Positions 42,937-55,215 of a DNA stretch of 64,000 nucleotides are shown here, one piece after another (the first letter of the stretch is position 1; each line of letters starts with the position of its first letter). A model generated the notes under the pieces. That model was not told the origin of the DNA and did no database searches. It saw nothing but the letters and a program-made list of their open reading frames with translations. Made by a program: the position numbers and the translations under genes. The DNA comes from Arbacia lixula (lineage: Eukaryota > Echinodermata > Echinoidea > Arbacioida > Arbaciidae): assembly GCA_963669155.1 (NCBI GenBank), contig OZ022585.1, forward strand, positions 13,637,229 through 13,701,228. The letters are read 5' to 3'.

Positions 42937-45900
42937 CTGGGGAAAGACAAAAGTTCAAGTGTGAGTCATCACTTAGGAGCAGACAAGGAGTGGATGAACA
43001 GGTGGATGGAAGTGAAGAGGGGTGCATAAGTGGAGTGATATGTAATATCACAGATGGACTGATGGGTGGAATATATGGGAGAATGAACAGATGGACGGAT
43101 AGATCAAAGAACAGATAATAAAACCAAAGTCTTACCTTCTCTTGATCCTGCGGAGTGGGTTGCGTCTGAGACAGGTTGATATTCTGTGCAAGCTGAGATA
43201 TGTTCTGTAGGGAGTATCAAAATGAGAGCAGATATTCAAATGTTACATAAAAGAATGACTTTTGGGGTGTAAATATCTTTCTCATCACCCCCTTTCCTGC
43301 AGAACATTCTGTTATGCCATATTTTTCAAAATCACTCTTGAAATCTATGCTATCAATATAAATTGTCCTTTGGCACCATCACACACATAAATCCTTCAGA
43401 GCAACATCATATCTTGCACAGAAAGGGCTAAGATCTATTTGTGACATTTCATCAAGTTCCTGGATCCTGAGCTCTTTAGGCATATGTACTGGTTAAAGGC
43501 ATCACAATTATGTTTATTGGAGGCTGACTGCTAGGGCACAGAAGTGCATTACCACAGAGTCTGGATGGACTCTTCAAAGGCATCCACTGTCAAGAAATGT
43601 ATGGAGATGAAAATATTGAGTCACTGAGTAATAAAGGATTAAGGGGAATCATACGTGTACATTTCTGGGCCCAATCTTATAAAGTGTTGCAATTGATATA
43701 AATTAATCACAAGTCCGAAATCATCTCTAATGTACAGCGTTATAATTGATATCAATCAAAAGTCAAGTTGCGATCAATTGCAATTATTTATGTGACAGGG
43801 TCCTGTTCTGGTTTTGAAAAGAACCTAACCCAGACAAAACGCTGCTATATAGGATTACGTGTCCTGAGGGTGAAAAAATACACACATGGCACATAAACAG
43901 TTGATGACTCACACTGGCTGCACTGACGGGGGACCTGTCCGGCCCCCTGGGGTCTCCCATCCTTGGATCACCTGCTCCAGTGGGCATACCTCCACCACCA
44001 CCACCAGAAGGCATTCCCCCACTTCCTCCTCCTCCTCCAGGCCTCATTCCTGCTGGCCCCACCATGCCGTGGGAGGGCTCCCCACGCTCAAAGCCCCCTG
44101 CTCCACCTCCTCCTACTCCACCTCTTGGGTCTGGTCCTCGCCGGGCATCATGACCCTCCTGGGGGCCTCCTGCCCCTCCCATACGTGGCCCGGGCCCCAT
44201 GCCCCCTCGGTTCATCGCCATATCTGGAAAAATTGCAAATATGAACATAATTTTGCTTTATTAATAGCTTAATCATGAAGTATTGTACTGTAGTGCAACA
44301 ATACAGTCTTACATTTATTTCTTTTTGTATACATGAATCAAGCAATTCTTAGCTGGGGCTGGAGCCCAGGTAACTAGCAATCCTCATCATGGGAGATAAC
44401 AGCTTTCCTCAGTGAAGTTTGAAGTGCACTACTATCATTCAGACTCAATTGGCAACTGGAATCTTTTTACTGGGTGATAAATTTATGGTTCAATGTGAAA
44501 TCTAATTGTCAATATGGCTCTGATATGAGTCAATTTGAAGTTGATATGGGAGGGGAATTCTCATACAATGTTAATCTATAAACTGTGGTATAAACACAAC
44601 TTTATATTCCAGACCCTAACATAGGATAAACTGGCTCCAATTTTTCTCACCTTGATTCATCATATTTGGGCTCATTCCAGGGCCAGCTCCTGGCCCTCCG
44701 CCTGGTCCCATCCGTCCCTGGTCCATTCCGCTGTGCATCATGCCCTGAGGCCCAGATGGGCCCCTGCCTCGGATCATTTCAGGCCCTCCTCCTCCTCCTG
44801 CCATTTGGCCCATGCCGCGGTTCATACCGCCCATCCCAGGACTCATCTGGCGCGGCCCCTGTCCCATCCCTGGACCGCCCATTCCCCCACCCCGGTTCAT
44901 ATCCTGCGGGCCCATCCCACCTGGCCCCATCCCACCCCGGCCCATCTCTGGTCCTGGGCCCATCCCACCCCGGCCTCCAATGTCCCCTGGCCCCATTCCC
45001 CTGTTCATATCCCCCGGCCCCATGCCGCGATTCATATCCCCCGGGCCCATACCACGCTTCATATCGCCTGGTCCCATCCCACGGTTCATTTCTCCCATTC
45101 CTCCATGCATCATTTCCCCACGGCCCATTCCTCTCATGGGACCACCCCTGCCACCCATGTCCCCTGGGCCCATACCTTGTGGGCCCATACCTTGTGGGCC
45201 CATACCCCCCTGTGGGCCCATGCCTCTCTGGGGTCCCATTCCCCTCTGGTTCATCCCACCGCCCGGCCCCATGTGGTGGTCTGGACCGGGACCAGAGTCA
45301 TGTGGCCCGCCATCGCGCCCAGGCCCACCCATCCCCATCATGGGCCCTCCTGGCTGAGGGCCTCCTGGTCCCCCCTGGTTCATCTCTGGAGGAATGAGAG
45401 GCTGAGGGGCATCTGTCTGTCTGTGCAGAAGGGTCTGGTCAAAGAAACAGTAAATGTTATGATTAACTAGAGCAATTTGACTGCCACGCAGTCGATAAAT
45501 ATGCCTCCGCCTCTTTGCTAGCTCTATTTAGATTTGCTCTCTGAAAATCTGTATGTTTGGTGGGCAATGTACCATTGAATTCCTATGTGAAAGGAAAATA
45601 TATTCTGTTTTTCCATGTTTAGCCAAGTTTGGGAATTTTCATTAACCTTTGATCTCTTACTTCTTTGACTTCCAATCTAACCAGTGTGTCTAAATCCATG
45701 CTTGTATCAAATTTTGGCAAAGTTCATTGACCTTTGAGCTCTGAACTTTCAGGGATTTTATCAAATATGCCATCAGTCTATCTCCATAATATGATTCATC
45801 TCTGTACCATGTCTGGTTAGAATTGCATAATATAATTCGATTTGGATTTACATGTATTGTGACAAATATCAATTTTGGGGGAATTTTTAGCGAATTTTTG

Positions 45901-48900
45901 ACCTTTGACCTCTCATCTTTCAGGAATTTTACCCAAACTTTTACCTGTCTACCTCGACGAAGTGATACATCTCTGTACAATATTTGGTTTGGTTTGTAGC
46001 ATGGAATCTATGATAATAAACCATGAAATTGGAGCCATTCCTTCATAATCAAACAGACACGCATGTGTACCATTACTCATTGGACATCATCAGCAAAAAT
46101 AAGACTTTGCACTCTCCCTTACCATGGCAACGTTTGGATCAACAATGCGCATGACGACCTGGGCTTGGAGCAATGCATAGGCCAGCTGAGGATTCTGAAG
46201 CAGCATGTTGCGAGCCTCGACAGGGTTGTTTTGAATCACAATCTATGGCACAGAAGCACAGAATACATGTCGATATATCATTGTACACCATGGCCAACTT
46301 TACGGATTCATACCTTATTAGGCGTTTGGTCATAATTCCCAATTTCCCATTTTGCTACATTGATATATAGTATGTCAAATGCAACACTCAAATATTAGTC
46401 TAAAAAAACATCATATTATACTATTAATAATTTCGTTTTTTTTTATTTTTTTTTATCTCATTTGATCTCACATAAACAGTGTACAATTCAATGTGGGCCT
46501 TCCTCAACATATAACAACCATGGGTTCCATTGTTGTTTGCTCTGAAAAAGACTTGCTGAGCCTGACCATTGCGGCTTACGCAAATGTATGGGCTGATACA
46601 GACATTCATTGCCTTGTGTTTTTTAAAGAGAGATTACAACAAAGACTTGCAACCTAAATAATTTTTTTTTAGATGTCTAACTACAACGGAATGATAAAGC
46701 CCGTTCAGCAAAATGGCATGAATGATGATAGCTTCTGAGTCACTATTTGGACATTTAACCTCTTTGCTCCAACATTTTTAGGCCAGCGCTCACAATATAA
46801 AACAAGGGAGGTGCTCATAATATGTGCATACATACAGTGTGTGTCACAATTTAACTACTTATTGCACACATCAACCGCATTTTAGCACAAGCTGACAATG
46901 ATATGTTTCTGAGTGGGACACTTGGGAACAAGACCCTGTTCCCACTGAAACTGGGTTAAGTTCAAGATTGGTCAGGACAACAATAGCAATATAAATGTTC
47001 TGCTCTCTTCCTGGTTATGACATTGAAATCATATAAGGAAGCTTTAAATACCTATTAATATTGAAAGAGCAACAAGAAAAATTGTACTTTTGACTTTGCC
47101 AGGAACTTTAAACAAGTGACAAATCACTCAAATTTAAGTTTTTGGTACTCTTAGATTGTAACCTGCATTCCCTACTTACAGACAAAATCTGGAGAAGAAA
47201 TATTCATCCTGTTGCTAGATATTTAATCTAGCGACATGTGGTGTTGCACTGATGCAAATGCAATTAACAGATAAATTTTTGCTAATTTCCAAGAAAATTT
47301 CTTTGGCTAGTTGCTTCCTTTTGTCAGAGTAGGACATTATCACTCAATCCATGATTGTTGGGTTTATGACATCCAGCACGTAGGTGTACATGTCGTACCT
47401 TCATCTGCTTCATGACCTCGTACATCTGTTCTGGCGGCAGGCTGGCCACGGCTCTAGAGATGGCTTCAGGTGCTTCCTGGGGTGCTACAGGCTCACCGTA
47501 CGGAGACTTCAAGTGTGAACACAGACATTCATATGAGTACATTACAGGGAGATAAATACATTTAATTGCAAGGGCTACTTATCAAGCCTAATGTCTTGAA
47601 GCAGATACTTGTTTTACCATTTTATGATGTTATTAATGCACCTTGTTTTGTTTGTTTGAACTTTAGCAAAATTGTTATAAAAAGAAGAGAAAAAAAGAAG
47701 AAAAAGCCTGATGTCATGAAATGAATGCCTGTGTTCATTTTACCCTATTATGAGAACAAACCTTTTCACAGCGGCTCTCTTGTTTTTGCTATTGTTTGCA
47801 CTGCTGTGGCTAAAGCAAGAAATCTTTTCATTGTTGTGACAAAAGCTACACACCCATTGCACACAAGCTTAGGGATATTGTACTTTTCAAGTGTGAACAG
47901 TCATTGGTATCATACATGCACAAGCACAGGCCCAAGCTTAGAGAGAGTGTACATGTGAACAGAGTTTCGATTACAACAGCATTAGTTGTACCTGTGCTAG
48001 TACAGACACAAGTGTTGGGAGACTGTAAGTGTGAACGCAGCCACTGACATTGTACCTGTACTAGCACACTTAATAATTATGACCCTGCCTGTCTCATTAT
48101 TATCATCAATGTACATAAATTAACAGTAGAATTTGTGTCTTTGTCTCCAATAATTGCTAGTCTGAACATAATTCAACCTTTCTCGGTTCATCATTTGAGG
48201 CACAATTTACATGTACAATGCATCTGTGTTAGAATCAGTATCTGGAAAATTAGGCAAAATGTCAAGTAATTTAGTGAATTTGTGACTAGAATGTATACCG
48301 TACTCACCTCAGGTGGTGGTTGGCTCTGCTGTAGAGTCACTGCAATAAGGACAGACATGATAACTTTGTCACTGTGAAAGTTTCTTCATGGTGATTTCAT
48401 GTCAGGACCACAATCTACCTGTAACTCATTGTAGTGCTTCTGAGACTCAAAAGCAAAATGTTTAAATCCTCTAAGTAGGCTTTTTGCTTCCCTAAACACT
48501 TCAATTTGGGGGTTTATAAGGTTTGATCACCTTACAGATAAATTAATGTACAAACAGATTGCATCTTACAGTTTTAATTTGTATACTGGCAATAGTAGTT
48601 TTAGATGGCGAAGACTTACTGCCCAATGCACTGCATACATGTAGTTTCAGAGGCACCAAGTACATGTAAGTGTAGTCTATAGTTGTTTGATACCAGCACA
48701 AAGGGGGGGGGGGGGGGGGGGGGGGGGGAGGGGGGGGGATTGAAAAACCTTATTATAATCTCTTTCACTGGGCCTCAACCCTGTTGAGGGACTATATGAT
48801 ATGCTGCTCATTATAGAATTTGGGGCTGTAGGCTATGATCTCAAGTATCAAGAGCAGGTCAACAAATGGCTCAAATTACAAAAAAATGACTAATAAACCT

Positions 48901-51100
48901 GGTTACAAAGTTTCCTGCTCAGAAACGGCAACCCTGAGTACTCATCCATTGAATCGTATAGACCTCATGATATTAATGTATGCTGCTATGTGTGCAATTG
49001 GTAACTCAATCGCTACCATTTACGTTCAGGCGGTTGGTCTAAAAATCTCATATAAAACAGGTCAATTCTCCATACTGCGGACATGTAGGAAAGAGCCATT
49101 CCATAATGCACCTTGCAGCAACATCAACATTTTTCTTGCGATCATGACTGCTTCCAGTCCCATACATTAGTACACCAGACCGGACGCAGACGTGACTGCA
49201 AACAAAATCTTAATTTGGCTCCATCCACTTCAAAAAATGGAAATTTGAGATGTAATCCTAATTTTTATAAAAGTAATAGTGGTTCATGATATAAATCATT
49301 TTAAATGCATAGTACATCCTATTTAGTTTATCTAAGCTCGTAAAGATCTGTTGTTGTTTTTTTATTGTGTACAAGGCTTCATGGCACAGCGTTAAGATGG
49401 AGTCTTTTGGAGAATTCCCCTACAGGTATTAAAGACAGCCAGTCCCTTTTTCAGATCACCACAAAACCATCGAAACATTGGCAAAACATATAGGGAAGTA
49501 TTAGCAAGGTCTATATTCACGATTTGAAACTGATACGTGGTGTAAAATTCAAATAATGCACGTAAACAACGTATGATTAATAGTCTTTACCTCAGGCTCT
49601 TAGCAGTTTGTGTTGAAATATCTGCTTTATTGATTAATCTGTTTATTAAATTATGAAACGCATTATGAAAAAAAATGTTCTATGGAAGGAATCATCTGCA
49701 AAGTTTGGCAGTTACTCATAAAATTAGGATTTCACACATGCATAATAACCACATAGATACTGTAACAAAGACTAATACTTTTTTCGTGGTACGAAAAAAG
49801 TCGGTTTGAAATTTAACGGCTGAAATTTTTTACATATACAGAAAGCTTCAACATGCTATATTCTTAGAAATGGTCTTGAATCACACTTTCTTCAATTTAC
49901 GATCGTGATAGACGATTTCAAATTTTAAGCTTGCAAAAGGGACGGACAATCTTTAAGCAACTGTGCAATATTGTATTGTCCAGTTTTTCTGCCTGTTTTT
50001 TTTTTCTGTATACTCGGTTTTTCTATCTTGCTTTTTGGTTACATTATCTTGATCTTTTTCATTATTTGTAAATATTGTGATTTTTCTTGATTTTGGTTGT
50101 ATGATTCAATAAAACAGAAAATATAAAAAAAAAATCTTAATGTGGCTGTGCAGTGCATCATGGGACAACTTTTCCTCATGCGCTACCAAGAATTCATTCC
50201 CCAAACTTACTCTTGAGCTCCTCCCTGTTCTTCTCACTAGTGGCATTGTCTACTCTGAGGCTGCGCCCACTCAGCTCATAGCCGTTGAGGTTGCGCATGG
50301 CAGACAGCGCAGTCTCCTGGTCCTGGTACTCGCAGAAGCCATAGCCCTTGGGTTTGCCCGAGTCCCGGTCAAAGACCAGCCGGAAACTGATGACCGGCCC
50401 CACCTCCGAGAAGATATCCTTGAGCTTCTCCTCCGTCACCTCGTAGGGGATGTTCCCCACTGCAGGTCAAGTAATGGAAGGAGAAATGTGCACAGAGACG
50501 AGTCGAGATGATGAATTTTAGTTGGGAGATCTTCGTAATATTTAGCAGTGATCACTAAAATTAATTGTTGGTGAAATAAGGAAATGTGCCAGGCAATTGT
50601 AGATCTAGATTCTATTTGAACAAACATCAAAGCATGATTTCTCACTCAAAGACAAGTCAAGTTTCTCACCGATAGTATTCCATTACATAAACAGTTCTTC
50701 AAGTTCAAAGACAAACATGACAAAGCCAAAGCCAAAGGGCAGTTTTATTGATATGCAAATGAAATTTCATAAGTTGATCATGAATTCATTCAACATGTTC
50801 AAAAGAACACAAGGGGCCGGTTTGGAGCTCCCGCTTGTAACAAGTCAATCACACTTTTGCATTCATCACCATGCACCAGGGCATGCCAGACAAGATCAAG
50901 ACCTTTCATGCTTTGCCAGGCAGGCTTTGCTAGGCTTTGCCTTTCCCTGTTTGCAGCCGATGTTGCCCTTCTGACATTATTCACATCATGGCATTTCCAA
51001 ATCTACTGGTGGCACCCTAAACTCCTGTGTAATGCTTAAAACTTTTGACTGATTGATACTTACCAAAGACAGAGCGTATAGATCTATCTGCGGCAGACAT
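42808..51100 (-). CDS. CSTF2: Cleavage stimulation factor subunit 2 (CstF-64), nine exons, complete
   Basis: Exons from the start are 51064-51100, 50211-50459, 48308-48339, 47399-47506, 46123-46242, 44651-45434, 43913-44223, 43136-43204 and 42808-42936. They total 1839 bp, exactly 612 residues plus stop. CstF-64 binds the U/GU-rich element downstream of the poly(A) site and, with CstF-77 and CstF-50, fixes the cleavage site in the nucleus. Residues about 10-90 are the RRM (RNP2 VFVGNI, RNP1 KGYGFCEY). Residues about 107-182 are the hinge that binds CstF-77 or symplekin (SPYGEP ... [14 protein letters not shown] ... [19 protein letters not shown]). Residues about 190-545 are a Gly/Met/Pro-rich low-complexity region. 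Residues about 563-612 are the C-terminal three-helix CSTF_C domain ([19 protein letters not shown]). The MEARA/G repeats of vertebrates are absent; MGPGDMNRG-type repeats take their place. Start chosen at [19 protein letters not shown]. Confidence 0.95.
43136..43204 (-). CDS. CSTF2: CSTF2 exon 8
   Basis: Encodes [20 protein letters not shown] then QEK, leading into the C-terminal domain; human has QNQVTPQDHEK. Phase 0 at both ends. Confidence 0.92.
43665..43802. repeat. Small foldback repeat in CSTF2 intron 7
   Basis: GGGCCCAATCTTATAAAGTG and TTGCAATTGAT are mirrored by ATCAATTGCAATT and GTGACAGGGTCC. A similar half lies at 32210-32250 (GATCAATTGCAATTCTTTAT). Confidence 0.55.
43913..44223 (-). 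CDS. CSTF2: CSTF2 exon 7 (Gly-rich)
   Basis: Encodes [20 protein letters not shown] and on to [15 protein letters not shown]. The GDPRG and RGPDPRGG words recall the RDPRG repeats of vertebrate CSTF2. Acceptor TTCCAG, donor GTGAGT. Confidence 0.9.
44651..45434 (-). CDS. CSTF2: CSTF2 exon 6 (Gly/Met/Pro-rich)
   Basis: Begins [20 protein letters not shown], joining the conserved LHRQT to a long low-complexity region. It contains tandem nine-residue repeats RGMGPGDMN (about four) and MGPQG repeats. The plus-strand open frames over this exon are shadows. Confidence 0.93.
45480..46010. repeat. Dispersed repeat (TGACCTTTGAC type), copy 2, in CSTF2 intron 5
   Basis: It has the same words as 37740-38235: TTTGACCTTTGACCTCTCAT, TTTCAGGAATTTTACC and CGAAGTGATACATCTCTGTA. 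Two or three internal sub-copies are visible. Class unknown. Confidence 0.5.
46123..46242 (-). CDS. CSTF2: CSTF2 exon 5 (hinge, second part)
   Basis: Encodes [20 protein letters not shown], then [20 protein letters not shown]. Nearly invariant in animals. Phase 0 at both ends. Confidence 0.96.
47399..47506 (-). CDS. CSTF2: CSTF2 exon 4 (hinge, first part)
   Basis: Encodes [20 protein letters not shown] and [16 protein letters not shown], close to human [20 protein letters not shown]. Donor GTACGA. Confidence 0.95.
48308..48339 (-). CDS. CSTF2: CSTF2 exon 3 (32-bp microexon)
   Basis: Acceptor TTGCAG, donor GTGAGT. It completes a Met codon and encodes [10 protein letters not shown]. Its 32-bp length is needed to keep the frame between exons 2 and 4, which supports it. 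Confidence 0.82.
48703..48739. repeat. Poly-G tract in CSTF2 intron 2
   Basis: About 37 bases of G with a single A. Lies between exons 2 and 3. Confidence 0.85.
50211..50459 (-). CDS. CSTF2: CSTF2 exon 2 (RRM)
   Basis: Encodes [38 protein letters not shown] and [14 protein letters not shown], almost the whole RRM. It ends in phase 1 (A/GTAAGT). Confidence 0.97.
51064..51100 (-). CDS. CSTF2: CSTF2 exon 1
   Basis: Encodes [12 protein letters not shown] plus the first base of a Val codon, donor GTAAGT. The human protein has RSLRSVFVGNIPYEATEE here, so the split V and start fit. Confidence 0.9.
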
Positions 51101-51470
51101 TTTGACGTACAAACTCAGTTAGACGAGAGTGCAGCCGCTGCAGCGTCCAGTTTCGTCTTCCAATGCACACAGTTCACGATCACGCGGCTGCATGCGATCG
51201 ATCGCACGCAGCGGTAGGCACTTATGGGCCGAGGTTCAGCCGAGTACGAGTGCGGCCGTTACATGGCAAAAGACTGTATCTGCAAATTCTTACTTTTTCA
51301 GGTTTTTACATTTGGGAGCTAGGGTTTATTGGAGAGCTCTTTTCATTTATCTAGGTCTCGTAATTCCAGGTATTTTCAATTTCAAGATAGCAAGGGCTAT
51401 CTACAGCACTTTTTACGAAAATGCCAACTCGTTACATGGTAAAACGATGTATCTTATAGATACGCTCAAA
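51101..51470. promoter_or_regulatory. Upstream region of CSTF2
   Basis: The first 200 bp upstream of the CSTF2 start are locally GC- and CpG-richer (GCGGCTGCATGCGATCGATC) than the surroundings, as for a housekeeping promoter. No TATA box or defined site could be assigned. Confidence 0.4.
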
Positions 51471-51474
51471 AAAT

Positions 51475-51735
51475 GCCGCAGAAGAGCGCAATGATTTACG
51501 GTAAAAAGATGTATCTGTTAGTTACACTGTTCTGCCCTGAATCGAAATGCCGCAGAAGAGCGCAATGATTTACGGTAAAAAGATGTATCTGTTAATTACA
51601 CTGTTTTGCCCTGAATCCATATGCCGCAGAAGAGCGCAATGATTTACGGTAAAAAGATGTATCTTTGATTACGCTGTTCTGCCCTGAATCGAGTGAGCGC
51701 ACACAGCTACGTGATAAATGGCAAAACGATGTATC
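51475..51735. repeat. 74-bp tandem repeat (GGTAAAAAGATGTATCTG units)
   Basis: GGTAAAAAGATGTATCTG recurs at 51500, 51574 and 51648 with the block CTGCCCTGAATCNNNATGCC and GCCGCAGAAGAGCGCAATGA between. Looser copies of the GTATCTG word are at 51272, 51446, 51732 and 51805. The same word is the core of the palindromic satellite at 54760-55215. Confidence 0.8.
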
Positions 51736-51839
51736 TGCAACATACATTATTTTAAAATAATGGTGAGTCACAATCTTCACTGAATAGTTTACGACAAAAA
51801 AGTGTATCTGCTACATACATCTTTCAGCACAAATTGTGT

Positions 51840-52630
51840 GCCACGAACGGTGTCCATGTAGCGTTAGAAAATATCACATTTGGTGGCGACAGAATAGCAT
51901 AGTGATAATTTGTAAAGTTCCTCCATCTCAAACAAATTGAATTCTTTCCTCATTCGTTCTTGCAGTGTTTGAGTTAGCGTTATCAATTTCTTCTCGAATA
52001 CCATATAATACGACTCGTAACACACGGTTATGTCGCCACTTATAGCATCCTTGGTTTTGTATTTCATCATATAATTATGAAATATGAAATATTTGAATTT
52101 TCTTCCCATTGTCATGTGATTCATCCCTCAACATATGGACTTACCATTGTTTTAACCTATTGTTGTTCAATCAAGAGGGTCCTTATTGTCAAATCTGTAA
52201 AAATTGAAATAATGTATAAATCAAACAATAAAAAACAACCAAAAAATAGTGAGTGACATAATCGACTCTCTCATCTACATAGGACTGAGTTGTGCATTTA
52301 ACTGTTTTGTGATAAAAAAAAATAGCAACCTTTTTTTTTATCTTGAATCCGATTTTGATGAAGTTTTCAGTGTTGTTCTTGTCTGATTTTTCTATATTCG
52401 TTCGAACTTTTCTGGATGGACATGTCCTTAAATGAATAATGTACTTTGATGTTTGTATTACATCTAAAATCACGATAGTGCGTAAACTGTACACACTATC
52501 CCTAATTATTTTGTCAGTTTTAGAATTAAACTGCCAAAAGACAAACGTGGATAACATTAACCTTTCTTTAAAGAAATTTCATCATCAGTCAGGTTACCCT
52601 TTTTACTGAAAAAAAATTCCGTTTTTGCCG
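51840..52630. other. Intergenic stretch without recognised gene
   Basis: AT-rich; the minus-strand frames (51864-52124 and 52189-52557) are Ile/Tyr/Lys-rich and resemble nothing known. No repeat noticed. Confidence 0.35.
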
Positions 52631-52635
52631 TTTTT

Positions 52636-53408
52636 GTCTCGCCTGCATAGCGCAGAGTGAGACTATTCTTATTATATCATCTTCAAATTTGCCATGATGG
52701 TCCTTCATGATAAAGCAAAGAAGCCTATTGATGTTGGTGTTGCTGCCCCCAGTGTTCCGTATTTCATAGGGTCAAAGGTCATATTATTGTGTTAGGTTTC
52801 TGAACGCTCTACGTACAGGCTGCAGTTCCTGTCGGATCATCTTCAAATTTGCCATGAAGGTCCATCATGATAAAGCGAAGAAACCAATCAAAATTGGTGG
52901 TGCTGCCAGAAGTGTTCTAGATTGTATACATTGCTACATTTTACTTAGTACAAGACATTCACCTCGTAGCAACTTTCCCTCTCTTCTTCTTCTTAATTTT
53001 CTTTTTCCTTTTAAGCGCGTTGAGACCTTTTTCAAAGGTATAATGCGCTATACAAGAACTGTTATATTATTATTATTATTATAAGGTCAAACGTCATATT
53101 GTAAATGTTACGTAAATATACATGTATGCTTGCTCATAAGGGTAACCAAGTATCGCTGATCATCCTGCATGACTTTCCGGTTCACATGATTAAGATCAAA
53201 GGTAATTTAGGGTCATAAAACTTTATACATGGTGAAGGTTTTTTCGAATGTCATAACTTGGGGAGTATATGAACCTTGTTCATAAAACTTGGACAAAAGG
53301 TTGAAAACTGAAACTTTGTCGTCATTTCAAAACAATGTATTCAGTATCCATCAAACTGACACACTAGGAGAATGCTACCCTTTACTAATTGCGAGATGCA
53401 GGCGAGAC
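52636..53408. mobile_element. TIR element with GTCTCGCCTGCAT ends
   Basis: GTCTCGCCTGCATAGCGCA at 52636 is mirrored by TGCGAGATGCAGGCGAGAC ending at 53408. An internal segment (ATCTTCAAATTTGCCATGAWGG, 52680 and 52850) is duplicated about 170 bp apart. No transposase is seen. A fragment with CTCGCCTCATTTCGCA at 56820 may be related. Confidence 0.7.
52970..53092 (+). mobile_element. SINE/LINE-type 3' tail with (ATT)n
   Basis: AAGCGCGTTGAGACC, GGTATAATGCGCTATACAAG and a closing TTATTATTATTATTAT match the common 3' tail of CR1/L2-type LINEs and their SINEs (GCGCTATAAA...(ATT)n). It is nested inside the preceding TIR element. Confidence 0.6.
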
Positions 53409-53409
53409 C

Positions 53410-54750
53410 GCCAGTGGCGTTACACTTGTTAAATGTCATATACCATTTTTTCTCAAAATTGATACACTGATATTAGGTAACAGGTCTTAAAATCAGGATT
53501 AGTATTGTTATCATCATGGTTATCATTATTTGTCATCCTCATTTTGTAAAATTAGCTAAATGAATGTCTTGTCAATCGCAAGAAAATGTCCACTTAATTG
53601 AGTTCAAACAATGATGTTTAGGTATCAATGTAATAGTCCAGCTTTAATACACATTAATTTTTGAAATGTAACAATATTTTGCATTCTGCCTGTTACTAAC
53701 GAGGAAACCAATGCCAGTTATGCAATGAATATTATATAACATAACAAGGAGGATTTCATGAGTACTGGTTTCTAAGGCCTTTGACAGAATGGTAAATATT
53801 CCTATTTGCAGCAGCATCAACAATTTTGTTTCAAAGTTTTTATAGTACCATAGAGACAGCTTTTAGAGCCTCAATTTAGTGTAAAGAATGTCATATTTTA
53901 TCAAGAAACGCATGAATTGTTCCTACTTGTACACTTATTTCATGTATATGTTCTAAATTTGACATGAATTGTATATACCATCTCAATTGCTTTAAACAAT
54001 TAATTTCCTCAACTTACTCAATTTTTTTTAATTGAAAAATTTGCCTTATTTGTATTGAAGTTTATTGAAATAAATCATGATAATTCATTCAATAATTTGA
54101 ATGTATGTAAAAAAAAACCACATACCATAAATTTGATATTTGGAATCATATTCTTGAGCTGGTTGGATTCATATTCCAATCTATGTCCGAGAAATCACTG
54201 TTTTAAATGTTTTTCATGATATATAAAGTTGCATGTATTCATACTTTCATGTGTTATGAAATTCAACAATTGTTTGCATTGATGACTATTTGCAATGCTT
54301 ATAAAATAATTGGAACTACAGCATTTTAAAGATTCTGTTTTATTGTTTTTTTTTAATTTGTACCAAGATTATGATATATGGCGTGAGCAATATAATACTG
54401 TTGTTTGAAAATATGTTACAAATTATGTAAAATTGTCAACCAAAGAGAAGAAAGAAGGCAGTATAATCGGAAATGCATTTTGTAACATATCATCTGGGAT
54501 TCTATTAGACCAATCAAAATGTTACAAATCAATCAAAGAATCTTTCATAAAATGGGGGCCCAGTAATTCTTCCAAGAAAAAAAAGGATAAAAAAGGTGAT
54601 ATGTTCCCGCATAAAAGTTGTGTATGAACGTCATTTTTCAACTTAAATATTTGCTGTGACTCTCGAAAATTGGGGCGCACTTGTGTATTAACATCAATGT
54701 GCATAAGCAATATTGACTATGAATTTCAAAAGGGGGGCACAGGCCATAAT
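53410..54750. other. Intergenic stretch without recognised gene
   Basis: Very AT-rich. The frame at 54433-54627 (Lys/Ser-rich, 64 residues) has no relatives I recognise and no splice context. Confidence 0.35.
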
Positions 54751-54756
54751 TCAAAC

Positions 54757-55215
54757 GAATGTTTCTGCAGATACACCCTTTTACCGTGATTTGCCCATGA
54801 AAATTAATAATGTATCTGTAGATATATCATTTTACCGTGATTTGACAATGATCACCAAATGTATTTGCAGATACATCATTTTGCCGTGAATCGACCGTAC
54901 AAAACCAATCGATGTATCTGCAGATACATCATTTTGCCATGAATCGGCCATAGAAACCAATCTATGTATCTGCAGATACATCATTTTGCCATGAATCGAT
55001 CATTGAAACCAATCGATGTATCTGCAGATACATCATTTAGCCAAATTATCGAACTGTCCAGATTAGTCCTCCGTTAACGGCAAAACACTGTATCTGCAGA
55101 TACATCATTTTGCCATGAATCGATCATAGAAACCAATCGATGTATCGGCAGATACATCGTTTTGCCGTTAACGGAGGACTAATCTGGACAGTTCGATTAT
55201 TTGGCTAAATGGTGT
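54757..55215. repeat. 52-bp palindromic tandem repeat inside a larger hairpin
   Basis: GATGTATCTGCAGATACATC, a perfect 20-bp palindrome, recurs with slight change about every 52 bp (54865, 54918, 54970, 55022, then 55090 and 55145), spaced by ATTTTGCCATGAATCG and AAACCAATC. The last two units lie between long inverted arms: 55035-55085 (GCCAAATTATCGAACTGTCC, CCTCCGTTAACGGCAAAAC) and 55160-55208. A lone flanking word GCAGATACAGTGTTTTGCC is at 55403. Confidence 0.85.

Noticed and set aside
43886-44272. Plus-strand frame of 128 residues
   Set aside because: Antisense shadow of CSTF2 exon 7.
44652-45470. Long plus-strand frames rich in Pro/Ser/His (272, 243 and 181 residues)
   Set aside because: They are antisense shadows of the Gly/Met/Pro-rich CSTF2 exon 6.
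54433-54627. 64-residue Lys-rich frame
   Set aside because: AT-rich context, no relatives recognised, overlapped by an equally long antisense frame.
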